64,000 nucleotides of DNA from Polysphondylium violaceum (Eukaryota; Evosea; Eumycetozoa; Dictyosteliales; Dictyosteliaceae), in contig AJWJ01000044.1 of the NCBI GenBank assembly GCA_000277445.1, forward strand, positions 1-64,000. Direction: 5' to 3'. Shown piece by piece: positions 1 through 11,319 of this stretch. The position numbers were made by a program, and so were the translations under genes. Numbering within the stretch: position 1 is the first letter of the stretch; every line of letters begins with the position of its first letter. The notes beneath the pieces were generated by a model, which searched no databases, was not told the DNA's origin, and was given only the letters and a program-made list of their open reading frames with translations.

Positions 1-76
1 AAAAAAAAAAAATTACCCATTTTCATATTCTCGTGCTTTTGAGGAGTGATTCAGAGATATATAGATAGATATAGAT

Positions 77-779
77 ATGTCGCTGTATCTGATCAAACCA
101 ATAGTAAAGAGTATGTTTGGTATACGGATATAGAGATACGGTTATATTAATCATTATTACAGAACCAACATCACCAACAACAGCAAACAGTCTAAATGAA
201 AGTAATATTAAAGCAGAAATCAATCTATTAGAGCATTTTGATCTACACAAAACATTTAATGATCTCTGTTCAAAACATTTATCGTCGACCTATAAATCAT
301 ACGTAAAGAATCTACCTGGTGATAATTATATTAAAAGAGAAAAACATAAACACTCAAGTAATGGTCCTGTTAATCCCAATGATCCACAACAGCAACAACA
401 ACAACCACCTCCACCTCAACAACAACCACCAATAGAAAAAGTAGGAGGATTAACAAAATTAGTTGAAGGAAACTATCCAGATGATAATCAAGAAGAATTA
501 ATCTTGCTTTCATTGGGTGAATCACAGCTGAAAGCATTTCAATTACAAGATGGTGGATATATAAGAGTAATTATCTATTACTACCTTTCATTATTTATCA
601 TCATGATATACTAATCAATAACAACTTAGCCTGATAAAGATAAAAAGAAAAAGAAACACAAGAAAAAGAGAAAACACAGAGACGGTACAGCAGCAGGTGA
701 AAATGATGAGGAGAGGAAAAAGAAAAAGAAATCAAGAAAAGAAGGATCAAATGAAGATCAAAACGTTAATGTTGTATAG
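77..779 (+). CDS. med19: MED19-like Mediator complex subunit
   Basis: Three exons, 77-110, 163-566 and 630-779, give 195 residues. The donors GTATGT (111) and GTAATT (567) and the acceptors TTACAG and CTTAG keep the frame. A downstream ATG at 117 lies inside intron 1 and is not the start. The family resemblance is a region beginning [17 protein letters not shown], a short proline patch with PPIEKVGGL, then [14 protein letters not shown], which matches the MED19 core ending in a 'L..S..QL..F.L' motif. After it comes a lysine-rich tail ([13 protein letters not shown]), typical of MED19 C-termini. MED19 sits in the Mediator head/middle region and links transcription factors to RNA polymerase II. 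A CAA-rich stretch in exon 2 encodes polyglutamine and polyproline. The assignment rests on pattern recognition, not alignment. Confidence 0.68.
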
Positions 780-878
780 ATAGTGTCTAAAGAGACACTA
801 CCTAGTCATATTTGTACAAAACCAATAAATTATTATTAATAATACATATACATATTTATTTATTCATCTATAATACAT

Positions 879-2672
879 CTATGGTGAAAGAGTTGGATCC
901 AAGTATTGCATGATCTCCAACAAATAGCTAGCTTCTAAACCATTCAATGAACCCTTGGTTATTAGCTCCTTGTAGTTTCTAGAGATATAACCCAAGCAGA
1001 CCTTTCTCAATTGATTGAGTTTGTAGAAATCTGCTTGTTTGAAAATATCGATGACATTGTTGATGTCGATGCCTTCGGTCACTTTGGATTCACAAATCTT
1101 TTTCAAACGGGGAACATAGTAGAGATCAGAGAGATAGATCAACCCAATGCAATTGCCTAGATGAACGTCGGCACGGCCAGAATAGAGAAACTGCAAGAGC
1201 ACTTTAAAGTCATCGTATCGCTCGTTGATCTTGATCACCTTTTCATAGGATTCCTTGAGACCCGAGGTGAACAGTGATTTAAAGTACTCTGATCTAACGG
1301 CTAAAATGTTTTTGTGTGCATGGAGCTCTTTATACTCTTTGGGCTCCTTGCTTTCGTCGTCGACGAGGAGGAAGGTCACGTCGCTAAAGTACTCTTGGGC
1401 ATGTTCCAAGAGATAGGAAAAGTCGTCGACAATCTTGTCGCTGGGGATGTGGACCAATGATGGGAACTTGTATTCCCAGAGATCATTATAGGTGCACGAG
1501 ATATAGGCGCCGCCATAGAGCACAATTCTCGCCTGGCCCGATGCCTCGTCGGTGAGAATGAGACAACTATGTCTTCTTCTCTTGGGTGGGCCCTCGGTGG
1601 GGATGGCCGTCCACTCTGCTTTTATAAAATCAAAGGAATAGAAGTCCCTGTGGAAGCCTTTGCTTGAATAGCCTCCGTACATGTACAATTTATCTTGGTG
1701 TACATTAGCCGATTGGCCGTATCTGGGCGATGGTGCACCGTCCTTTTGCACAAGGTTCCACTTGTCCTCAAACACATTGTATTTCCAAAAATCGCCATTT
1801 GTCTTGTTCCCATGACCATAGCCGCCAAACACATAGATACAATCGTTGCCCGACAAGTCTTTGTAATGGGTGGCCGAACAGAGTCTGCCAAATGATGGAG
1901 CACTCAAGGTCTTCCAAGTGAGTGTCTCAAAATTGAATACCAACATTGTGTTGAAAAACACAGATGAAATTGCCTTTGAGTTTTGTGTCACGGTTTTGGA
2001 GCCACCGATAATGTACATTTGGTTGTCGATAACGATGGCGCAATGACCATCACGAGTCTCGTTGGTGCCCTCTGCGACCTCTGACCAATCCTTTGCTTCA
2101 AAATCATATTTCAACATATCGCCCAATGTCCTGAACACCTTTTGAGAGGAAAAGAAACCAGTTCTCTCGTCCTCATAGATACCTCCACCATAGATATACA
2201 TTGCATTTCCATATGTCACAGCTGTATGAAGTATTCTAGTTTTAAATGGACACGCCAATGTTTGCCAAGAGTTGTCGCTGAGTGATAATCTCAAAAATGG
2301 ATTGAAATTGAGTGCCTCTGTCGTACCATCGGATCCACCAAAAGTGTATAAATGCTTATCATGATAAACCACTGTATTCTCTATAGTAGTTGAGTAATGT
2401 ATAATCATAGTATTAGTATTATTATCACAACAGTCATGCAACAAGATAACATTACCAAAACGGGGTGTGGGGTTATTAGAAGTTGGGATTATTTTCCAGT
2501 CAATTTGTTGACTAAACTCGTCTTTTGGATTATCAATCACTGATGACGAAGGTGAGGATGTTTTTGGTGATAATGGTGGGGATAGTGAGACTCCTGTAGT
2601 GGTGGTTGTGGTGGTAGTAGATGGTTCATTATCTATAGGTAAATTTGATCCAATAACTTCAATGTTCTCCAT
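879..2672 (-). CDS. Kelch-repeat and BTB-BACK domain protein
   Basis: The frame is open over 597 codons, but a 75-nt GT..AG segment at 2381-2455 (donor GTAATG, acceptor CTATAG on the minus strand) interrupts the first Kelch blade and is very probably an intron. Removing it gives 572 residues and joins PTPRF to ENTVVYHDKHLYTFGG. Kelch repeats with paired glycines (YTFGG, YIYGG, YIIGG, YVFGG, YMYGG, VLYGG) fill roughly residues 45-385. A BTB domain (FSDVTFLL, then LHAHKNILAVRSEYFKSLF) lies at about 400-500 and a BACK-like helical tail follows. The order Kelch then BTB resembles LZTR1, though only one BTB is present. Kelch-BTB proteins usually serve as CUL3 ubiquitin-ligase adaptors; that role here is inferred from family. 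The N-terminus is threonine/serine-rich. Confidence 0.85.
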   Translation of the reverse strand: MENIEVIGSNLPIDNEPSTTTTTTTTGVSLSPPLSPKTSSPSSSVIDNPKDEFSQQIDWKIIPTSNNPTPRFGNVILLHDCCDNNTNTMIIHYSTTIENTVVYHDKHLYTFGGSDGTTEALNFNPFLRLSLSDNSWQTLACPFKTRILHTAVTYGNAMYIYGGGIYEDERTGFFSSQKVFRTLGDMLKYDFEAKDWSEVAEGTNETRDGHCAIVIDNQMYIIGGSKTVTQNSKAISSVFFNTMLVFNFETLTWKTLSAPSFGRLCSATHYKDLSGNDCIYVFGGYGHGNKTNGDFWKYNVFEDKWNLVQKDGAPSPRYGQSANVHQDKLYMYGGYSSKGFHRDFYSFDFIKAEWTAIPTEGPPKRRRHSCLILTDEASGQARIVLYGGAYISCTYNDLWEYKFPSLVHIPSDKIVDDFSYLLEHAQEYFSDVTFLLVDDESKEPKEYKELHAHKNILAVRSEYFKSLFTSGLKESYEKVIKINERYDDFKVLLQFLYSGRADVHLGNCIGLIYLSDLYYVPRLKKICESKVTEGIDINNVIDIFKQADFYKLNQLRKVCLGYISRNYKELITKGSLNGLEASYLLEIMQYLDPTLSP

Positions 2673-3028
2673 TGTATTGTTTATATTACAGTATAGTATA
2701 AGATATGTATTTAATTTAATAAATATAATATGAAAATGAAATCAATTATAAATACTAACTATTATTGTTAATATTACAATTCTATTTTTGTCAGTTTTGC
2801 AAGCACTGCAAAAGTTGCATTTTTCAAAAAAAACACGTCGAGTATTTTTTTTTTTGAAAAATTTCCAATTTTTTTATATTAGTTTTTTCATATGATTTCC
2901 AGTTTAAATTATATATCTAAGATCGATTTTCAAGGTACCCCTCATCACCATTGGGAGGAAATAAGAAACAAACATATATTATGAGGTCAATTACTACTAA
3001 AACATAAAGATAAATAAAATTTATTCAT
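2673..3028. other. intergenic, upstream of the Kelch-BTB gene
   Basis: AT-rich spacer between two minus-strand genes, with oligo-A and oligo-T tracts near 2825-2885. It should carry the Kelch-BTB promoter and the end of the reductase transcript. I see no gene in it. Confidence 0.5.
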
Positions 3029-4912
3029 TTAAAACCAAGTATCTTTTTGATATCTCTTTTGTTTTTCAAGTTGATGTAAAAGATTTTCAGCTTCAGCTTG
3101 ATCGATAGACATATGTTTAGTTAAAATAGTGGCAAGGGCAGCGTGAACATCAACAGCCATATATTTGGCGTCACCACAAACGTAAATGTGGCCACCAGCT
3201 TGAATTAAATCACAGATTTGTTGACTGTTTTCCAAAAGACGGTTTTGTACGTATACCTTTTCAGAGGTTTCTCTGCTGAATGCAGTGTAGAGTTTGATGT
3301 GACCATCGTTTGCCCAGTTTTCGAGCTCTTGTTTGTAGAGGAAATCTTCATCGGAACGACGACAACCGAAAAAGAGGTGGTTTTCACCAGTTGCCTCGAG
3401 AGAAAGTCTTTCTTGAATGAAAGCAACAAATGGTGCAATACCAGTACCTGGACCAATCATGAGAATTGGAGTAGATGGGTCTTCTGGAAGACGGAAGTCT
3501 GGGTTATTATTGACATAGATGGATACTTTGTCTCCAATCTTCATACGCTCAGCCATATGGGTAGAGGCAATACCGACTCTTTCAGTGCCGTGGAGGTTGT
3601 ATTTGACAACGGCAACACAGAGGGCGACGGTCTTGTCGTCTTTACGCATAGAGGATGCGATAGAGTAGTAACGTGGTAAGAGTTTGGCGAGTTGAGAGAT
3701 GGTATCGTCGAGATTTTGAGCACGAGCAGATGGGAACATTTTGAGGACATCAACCAAATGATGCTCCTCAAGGAATTTAGTGAGTACAGTGTTGGCTTTA
3801 CCAGTGCCAGCAGATAAGAGGGCTTCGAGTTTTTCTTTTTCACCGGCATTCTTGCAATTGTCTTTGAGGTGAGAGATTAATTCTGGTTTAAGATTGTGAA
3901 TATCGTAGCATTTAGTGAGAATGTGTTCAAGAGTGATTTGACTTGGGTTAGCTTGTTCACCCTCTTGGTAATGCCAGCCTGGTGTATTGATTTTAAAGGA
4001 GGCAGATTTTTTAAAGAGAGAGATGATTTCAGCAACTTCAGAGGCCGGATTGTCGGCCAAGATACCAAGAGCATCACCTGGAATGAATTTGAGTTCAGAG
4101 TCTCCCAATTCAAACTCAAAGTGATAGCCAACTTTGTCCTTTAAACCTTGTTGGGTTAAGAGTCTCTTTACCAAAAGCTTGCTTTGATATGGTTTCTTTT
4201 TGTGATGTTTACCTTGGTTGCCAGCAAAAGCTTTGGCTTTTTCATAGAGATAGTCATCGGATCTAGTTTCGAGACCCTTGAGTGTTGGGATGACATTTGA
4301 ACAAACGGTTTCAATCCATTTATCAAAGAGGGTCCAATCTTCTTGATCGACTTCATAACGATCTCTGATCTTTTGAGCTTTGCATTTCTCAAAATACTTC
4401 TCCATCATTTTACCGGCTTGACAGAAATATGGGTAGGAACGATCACCGAGTGCCAAAACACAAAATTGAATGTGAGAGAAATCAAATTCGTTGGCATCCA
4501 AATAATCAAAGAATGGACGAGCAGTAGTTGGTGGAACACCATCACCATAGGTGGAAGTGATGATGAGTACCAATTGTTCTTTATCAAATTCAATCATTTC
4601 ATACTCCTCCATATCGACGACACGAGCCCACATTCCGGTGAGTTTGTTGATTTCTTCTTCGAGCTTCTTGGCAACCTCGGCAGAGAGACCATATTCAGTT
4701 CCATAGAGAACAAGAATTGGAACATTTGCAACATTGGTTGGTTGAATAAAACGTTCCTTGATCTCTTTTTTAATGACCACAGTTACATCTGACTCGTTGA
4801 AAGCAAAAGCGCCACCTTGCTCAGTAGAAACTGCTTCTTTGGAAAAGAATTTATATAATAAAAATGATAATGTGGTACCAGCACCAAGTAAGGCTAATGT
4901 TTTAGTTTTCAT
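3029..4912 (-). CDS. NADPH-cytochrome P450 reductase-like diflavin oxidoreductase
   Basis: A single exon of 627 residues. An N-terminal hydrophobic anchor (about residues 5-22, LALLGAGTTLSFLLYKFF) precedes an FMN-binding flavodoxin domain (VLYGTEYGLSAEVAKKL, STYGDGVPPT, LGDRSYPYFCQAGK). Next come the FAD domain with the connecting insert (PRYYSIASS) and the NADPH domain (MIGPGTGIAPF, FFGCRRSDEDF, YVCGDAKYMAVDV). The end, KDTWF, has the aromatic residue near the C-terminus that stacks on the flavin in this family. It should pass electrons from NADPH to P450s and other haem proteins on the ER membrane. D. discoideum has several such oxidoreductases (redA, redB); the length is close to redA, but I cannot say which one this matches. 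Confidence 0.93.
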   Translation of the reverse strand: MKTKTLALLGAGTTLSFLLYKFFSKEAVSTEQGGAFAFNESDVTVVIKKEIKERFIQPTNVANVPILVLYGTEYGLSAEVAKKLEEEINKLTGMWARVVDMEEYEMIEFDKEQLVLIITSTYGDGVPPTTARPFFDYLDANEFDFSHIQFCVLALGDRSYPYFCQAGKMMEKYFEKCKAQKIRDRYEVDQEDWTLFDKWIETVCSNVIPTLKGLETRSDDYLYEKAKAFAGNQGKHHKKKPYQSKLLVKRLLTQQGLKDKVGYHFEFELGDSELKFIPGDALGILADNPASEVAEIISLFKKSASFKINTPGWHYQEGEQANPSQITLEHILTKCYDIHNLKPELISHLKDNCKNAGEKEKLEALLSAGTGKANTVLTKFLEEHHLVDVLKMFPSARAQNLDDTISQLAKLLPRYYSIASSMRKDDKTVALCVAVVKYNLHGTERVGIASTHMAERMKIGDKVSIYVNNNPDFRLPEDPSTPILMIGPGTGIAPFVAFIQERLSLEATGENHLFFGCRRSDEDFLYKQELENWANDGHIKLYTAFSRETSEKVYVQNRLLENSQQICDLIQAGGHIYVCGDAKYMAVDVHAALATILTKHMSIDQAEAENLLHQLEKQKRYQKDTWF

Positions 4913-6376
4913 TTCTATTTATATGAGTGTGATGGCAAGTCTCTCTCTCTGTGTCGAAAAAAAACACAATATTGTAAAAAAATAAAAATAAAATCATCAA
5001 AAGTCGAAATCAATGGGATTTTTTGATCCTCGTCTTTTTTTTTTTTTTTATTTTTTTAAAAAAAATAATATCCTCAGCCCCACCCTTTATCATAAGGAGA
5101 TAAAATTCCTATGTGATATATAAAATATAGAATCAAATTCACATTTATGTATAATAAATAAAATAAATATTGAATTGAACGTGTGTTGTGTTTAACAATA
5201 ACAATTCTTGATTGAGTAAATCATCAAGAAACGGGCCCCATAGGATTCACAAAAATTTTCGAGAATTGTTTTCAAATTAATTGCAATCTTGTTGTAATGG
5301 GGGTGAACATTACGCAAATGAAATTGATTTTATCATAATAATATCTGCGCACCAGAACAATTGAAACAATTTTTCTTTCTTTTCTTTGACAATTCAAATA
5401 TATTTTCAAACTTCTGAAGCAAAATCAGAATGGCCCCAAAACACACATCATTTCAGAGGGCGATAATCTTGAGCTGTCATTTTTCGAAAATTCAAAAAAA
5501 ATAAAAATAATTTAAAAAAAATAAAATTATTCTAAACAAAATTGTTTTTTCAACACCTTGTGTAATAGTAATTGTTTGTCAGGGCCTAATTCTAATACAT
5601 CACTTTTTGTTGCATATTTACAGAGTTTTATTTTTTTTTTTTTTGTTATTCATTCTCATTTTCCATTCCACCCATTCAACTCATTCAACTGTTTCTTGTT
5701 TTTTTTTTTTCATTTTTCCCAATTGTAAATCGTAATATTGACAAATACATCTATTGCAGCCAAATTGAGCCACAACAGACCCATTTTGCAGCCCCCAGAC
5801 CTAATAATACCCATTTGCTAATAATACACGCACACAACACACACAGACATAATTGTATGGTCATTTGGTGATAACCCCAGCAACATATTAGCGCATGCAT
5901 ACAGGCCACCCTTGAGAGTAGGTATCAACAGTGTAAAATCAAAATAACAAATCATCACATCAAGCGACAACGCTCACCACACACTATTGTTGTGTTTTCA
6001 TGGATTCTTTGTGTTGCGGCGCAATTTATTTGTCACCACAGTTTTTTTAAAAATTGAAAAAATTTTTTTTAAAATTTTTTTTTCATATACACACAAATTT
6101 GTATGTGTACAGCCCTCACCCACTTTTCTTCTTTATTCCTCCCTATTTTTTTTTTTTTTTTTTTATTTTTCTTCAGCAGTAAAAGAGAGAATCAAAGAGT
6201 TTAGAGATACTAATACAGCGTATAGTAATAGTAAATAATAGAGCAACATATAGTATTCATTCAGAGATAATAATAAATAATAAATAGAATAATACACAAC
6301 CCACAGGCGAAAAGTAACACTCGCATATACAGAGATACTGGAGCCGTCCTCCGATCTTGGCAGTCCTTGATACAAA
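4913..6376. promoter_or_regulatory. divergent promoter region, reductase / NBR1-like gene
   Basis: About 1.46 kb between two divergent genes. It holds long oligo-T or oligo-A tracts (around 5035-5070, 5630-5645, 5700-5712, 6145-6165), typical of dictyostelid upstream DNA, and CA-rich stretches near 5825-5850. I found no convincing reading frame; the open stretches are T-rich low complexity. Confidence 0.5.
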
Positions 6377-9300
6377 ATGACAGAGAAACCATTTTGTTTT
6401 AAGTATGTATTGTGTAGATAATAAATATTATATACTCGTAATAATATATTAACTGTTTATGGTTTATGTAGGTCACTTTTAAGTGGGACTAATAATAGTA
6501 ATATTAATAATGGTTTTAATAGCAATAACAACAATAATTCTCAACAACAATCGGTACCTACAACAACACTAAAGGTTACCCTCGGAACAGAACACAGAGA
6601 GGTGACTGTCCCAAAGAATGCATCATACAGAGATATTTCATCAACGATTAAAAATATGTTTGGTGTAAATCCGAAATCAACATTGTGTATAAAATGTGAA
6701 AACAAAGATGGCGATATGTTTAGTTTAGCTTCAGATTGTCATATAAAGAAAGCTTACAGTCAACAAGAATCTCAATCTAAAGAACTTAGATTAGTAGTTA
6801 AAGGTAATTTATTAATTGTCATATTATTTATATATTATTTATATAGTATTATGTGCATAGCATACCATAGTACTATGTATTTATTATATTATTTATTTAT
6901 TAAATTCCAAATTTAATTAATACATTTCAACTTTTCTTATATAGAATTACCTGTAAAGAAATCAATTTGTGATGGAAATTTCTCAAATTCAATATTTTCA
7001 TTCTTTGGTCTTCAAGATTCACCCATTGCACAACATTTTTCAAGTTGTGGCACTAGTAGTGGTGGTGGTTCAGTGGCAACTAGTTTAAACCATTTGGCAG
7101 TGCCCGATTACCTGAGAAAAGATTCTGCCTCTCAAGTGCCTCCCCCAGATTATTTAAAAAAAGATGTTTCTTTGGAAACAAATTCACCTTCTTTAGATTC
7201 TAAAAAAGAAATTAATAATAGTAATAATAACAGCAATAATAGCAGTAATAATAATAGTTGCAGTTTTAGTAGTTTTTTAAGACCATTTTCATCACAATAT
7301 AATTCTTCACCATATGGTTTATCTACCACAAAATCAATCAATTCAACAACAACACCAAATCCACCTATTCAGGGTTTAGCCTCCACCTTTTCAAATTTAA
7401 ATCTTAATAATAGCCCGTTTATGAAATCTTCTTCTTCTACCGCTGCATGCTATACTACTTCAACATCATCCTCTTCTTCAAATACAAATAACAATAATAG
7501 CAATAATAGCAATAATAGCAATAATAACAATAATAATAATAATAACAATAATAATAATATTAATTCAAATTCAAATTCACCTACCCCAACTACTTTTAAG
7601 CAATCACCACCAAAAAGTATTCCGATTCTATCTAGATCACCATCATCATCGCCTGTTAATAGTAGTAATAATAGTAGTAATTTAACAAGTTCTACAGCAT
7701 CATTATCATCATCAACAACCAGTGCAAAAACAACCAATAGTTCAAAGAAACCAGTATGCCTATCAACAATACATAAATTCTTTGGTGATAAAGAAGAAAT
7801 TGATGCACCAACAACTACAAATAATAATAACAACAATAATACAACAACAACAAAAACAACAAAAGATAATGATGAAGGTGTAAAAATGGTAAGAAATGAA
7901 TCATTTGAATTTATGGAATTTGATGAAGCAAGTTCAATGAATAACAATAGCAGCAACAACAATAACAACAACAACAATAATAATGATGAAGATGAGGAGT
8001 ATTATGATAAATGTAATAGTAGCCATTTACCAAAGAATTGTAATCCATGTACTTCTGCTGGTCATTTTATGGAGGAGATTACCAAATTATTTTACAAGTT
8101 GCGTCTTACCACCAATTTTGAAGAGCAATGTTATATTAAGGAATCTATTTGTGAAAAAATTCAAACCACCCTTGTTTCAATGCCATGGATTCTTGGTGTT
8201 TTTCCACAATTAAAACAATTTGCCAGTCAAACATGCCCTGTCTTTTCAGTGCCACCCAACACACCACCACCCTCACCATCTATGACTTCACCCTTGTTGG
8301 ATGCCGTCCAACAATCATCTGCCTCTATTTATCACGTACCCTCAAATGTTTCCATTTCATCTATTCAATCACATCTCCAACTTCAAAATCAATTGGAATC
8401 ACTTCACATTTCACCTCTAACAAACACCACCTCCACTCAAACAACATCACTTTCTAGACAACCATCACAACAACAATTGTATTCCTATGAAGAGGATACA
8501 ATGTCTGATTCATCAACATCTAGTGTCAATAGTAATAGTTCAAATACTAGTAAATCATCATCTGCTAGTAGCAAATCCACTCCATATGGTATTCCTGGCC
8601 CATCTGTTCACAAAGGTACCACATGTGTATATTGTAAATTTTCACCCATTATCGGTCACCTTTATCAATGCAAATCTTGTCCATACTCTTTTTGCGAACT
8701 TTGTAGAACCGAGGAAAGAGAGAAATGTCCATCTGGTGATCCAAGCCATGTCGTTGTCATTATCTCTACTTCAAAAAATTGTAAGATTACCACCACCAAC
8801 AGCAACAGTACTAGTAGCGGCACTAGCATGAGCACCAATAACAGCATTAGCAGCAGTAGCAGTGGCAACCCCAAGCCCACTAAACCCTCTTTAACATTGG
8901 CCACAAGTTCACCTAAAAGAGGTTGTCCATATAAAAGAAAGCACGTCAAATGTACCCTTGCTGCCAAATTTATAACCGATGTAAATTTACCATTTGGATC
9001 AGAGGTTCATCCAGGCGAGTGTTTGAGCAAGACTTGGAAAGTCCAAAACACTGGTCCATCTCTTCCAAAGGATTGTCTATTGGTGCGTGTTTGTGGAAAC
9101 ACTAGACTCTCTAAACTCCCCGCCGTTTCAATTCCATCTTGCATTCAATCTGGTGATATCTTTAATGTTTCTGTTCCCATCACTGTTCCATCCATGCCTG
9201 AAAAGTGTGATGAATTTTTAGTTGGTGAATATTGGAGACTCTGTACAGCCGAAGGTCACTATTTTGGTGACCAATTTTGGATGAGCATGATTATTAAAAA

Positions 9301-9502
9301 TCAACCTTCTTTTTCAAATAATAGCAATAATAATAATAATGTTAGTAATAATACTACCAGCAATAATAATAACAACTCTAATAATAATAATAATAATATT
9401 CCAATTGGTTACAATAGCAATACAAATAATATCAAGATTGTTGATCATCATCCCTCTCCTTCAACTTCTCAACCCTCATGTTCTTTTATTATTGGCAACT
9501 AA
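6377..9502 (+). CDS. NBR1-like autophagy receptor (PB1, ZZ, NBR1 Ig-like domains)
   Basis: Exons 6377-6402, 6472-6803 and 6945-9502 give 971 residues; donors GTATGT and GTAATT and acceptors ATGTAG and TATATAG keep phase. A PB1 domain lies at about residues 38-119 (TLKVTLGTEHREVTVPKNAS onward). A ZZ zinc finger is at about 680-726 (CVYCKFSPIIGHLYQCKSC, then CELC). The NBR1 four-tryptophan/Ig-like domain is at about 792-905 (FITDVNLPFGSEVHPGE, TWKVQNTGP, EYWRLC, FGDQFW). This is the order in NBR1/Joka2, receptors that carry ubiquitinated cargo to autophagosomes. Long Asn/Ser runs separate the domains. No UBA domain is visible after the Ig-like domain; the protein ends in an Asn-rich tail. Confidence 0.9.
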
Positions 9503-10511
9503 TCAAGTATATATAGATTTTTTTTTTTTTCCTTTTTTTTTTTTCGCAAGGATTATTTAGATTTTAAAAACAAAAAAGAAAAAAATGAAATTGGTCGACC
9601 TTTATAATAACTTATAAATAAATTCATTTATAAATCTACGTTTTTTACATCCTTAAATATACCAAAGAAATTTAACTTTTTTTTTTTTTCTTTTTAAAAA
9701 ATTGCAAAAAAGCCTCACTATTTTAAACATACCTGGTTCTTTAATGGTTGACTTTTATAAGGAGTTTATTTTTCCAGCCAAATCTAACCTAGTTGATTCA
9801 TTGAGAGCTATTAGATTGGCAGCCAATAGTTTAGGCTATTTATAAATTGTTAATAAGATAGCTCTTCTCAAGAGTTTATCCACAAGAAAAAATCATTGGA
9901 AAAAATAAATAAACTTTTATAAGTAGGTAGTCTCTATTTATTTTTTCTCAACGATTAAGTTGATTCGTTGAGATCAATCGCCACTTTATGTAATTAAAAA
10001 AAGCAAAACAAACAATGAGGCCATATTATTCTGTTTTTGTTGTATTTTCTTTAATATTGTCTTTTTTTCAAATATATTTTTATTCTCAATAAATAATATA
10101 TTTATATCAATATAGATTAGATTTCTATTTAATGGCATCGTCAATCCACATTCATCAATGATGACCTTAGACATCCACGACAATCACTTTTTCACCAAAA
10201 AGAAAAAGGAGTGAAATTTAAATTTAAAGTTACCAGTAGCCTCTATCGATACTGTCTTGACAGAGGAATTGACAGCTCCAATTTGGTGCAAATAATGGAA
10301 AAAAAGAATCCATTCTAAAAAAATAGAAAAGAAAATATTAGATACTAGTATTGTTGGATTTTAAAAAAAAAGGTATTAATTATCTTTATAAATATGTACA
10401 TATGTTTGATTAAAATATTAAAATGGTGTATATCTTGAGTGTGATAGTATGGTATAATATAGTGTAGTGTAATATGTTGTTTTTGTTGTTTTTGTTGTTT
10501 TTGTTGTTTGT
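9503..10511. other. intergenic with coding-like relics
   Basis: About 1 kb between the NBR1-like gene and PHF5A, converging. It holds oligo-T runs near 9518-9543 and 9679-9691, the RPP30-like fragment listed separately, and on the minus strand near 10200-10330 a short open stretch reading HYLHQIGAVNSSVKTVSIEA that I cannot place. Four copies of a TTGTTTTTG unit lie at about 10475-10510. Confidence 0.4.
9744..9845 (+). pseudogene. possible fragment of an RNase P subunit (RPP30-like) gene
   Basis: An ATG at 9744 opens a 33-codon stretch (FYKEFIFPAKSNLVDSLRAI then RLAANSLGYL) followed by a stop. Its pattern resembles the N-terminus of RPP30 proteins, where an aromatic-aspartate start leads into a helix and then 'LGY.VVA'. 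Nothing recognisable follows downstream, apart from a second weakly similar piece near 9948-9975. It may be a decayed copy or a chance open frame. Confidence 0.22.
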
Positions 10512-11060
10512 TTATCTTCTTGCTTTGAATCCATATTTCTTTCTTTCATAAAATAGATCTGTTTTAGAACTTCCCAAATTAACAATTTTAGGACAACCAT
10601 CTCTCTAAAATATGGTGATTAAGTTAGTAACTGTATCATGATAGAATAGGTTTGTGTAAGAGTAAGAATACATACATCTTTTTCTTGAGTAGTACACTCT
10701 TTACAATAATAAGCATCTGAAATTCCATTTCCACCACAAATTACGCATTTTCCTTGAAAGGAACCATAGTTGCACTAAATTTTAATGAAATAAATAAATT
10801 AGTACACTACTAATACAATCATAACACATAGGATATCAGATCACTTACCTCGTCACAAATTCTAACCAAAGTTAAAGGTTTTACATAGGAGTCGCAAATA
10901 ACACATTTACCATCACCTGTTGGTATCATAGCATTGATTAGTACATGAAATGTATAATGATAAAGGTATATGATCAACACTTACATTTTTCACAAACACG
11001 TCCGATAGCAATGCCAGGTTGCTTTTTACACATAATCAAATCTGGATGATGTTTTGACAT
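10512..11060 (-). CDS. phf5a: PHF5A/Rds3 splicing factor (SF3b subunit)
   Basis: Four exons on the minus strand, 10985-11060, 10849-10916, 10676-10774 and 10512-10604, give 111 residues with all phases matched. The protein reads [16 protein letters not shown] at its start, GKCVICDSY and RICDECNYGS in the middle, and ends in [16 protein letters not shown] plus KARR. This is near-identical to PHF5A, a 110-residue zinc knuckle protein of the SF3b complex that recognises the intron branch site in U2 snRNP. All paired CxxC zinc ligands are present (for example CVIC, CDEC, CKEC). The coding exons are 76, 68, 99 and 93 nt. The first exon is divergent from the L15 gene across a 259-bp spacer. Confidence 0.96.
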
Positions 11061-11319
11061 TTTTTAAAAGTATATGTATATTTATATCTGTATGTATCGA
11101 TATGAAATCAAAGATATTGAATGACTTTCACCTATCAAAGAAGTTCTCTGCTTCATTGTGGTATTTTTTTTCTTTTTTTTTTTTTTTTTTTTTTTTTGAA
11201 AATTTTTTTTTTTTATTTTTTTTTGTGTTTTTCGAAAAACGAATCATCTGTATTTGTATATTCATATATCATATATTATAGGTAGATAGATACTATCGAT
11301 CAAGTACAGTTATCTAGCT
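11061..11319. promoter_or_regulatory. divergent promoter, PHF5A / mitochondrial L15
   Basis: A 259-bp spacer between two divergent starts. It carries a dense oligo-T block at about 11165-11226 with TTTTTTGAAAATTTTTTTT-like runs, the usual look of dictyostelid core promoters. Confidence 0.5.

Noticed and set aside
5987-6238. Open frame of 83 codons upstream of the NBR1-like gene
   Set aside because: It starts at a non-ATG codon, is mostly Phe/Leu/Ser from T-rich DNA and has no splice or family support.
7450-7977. Minus-strand leucine-rich open frame in the NBR1-like gene
   Set aside because: It is the complement of polyasparagine codons and not a real membrane protein.
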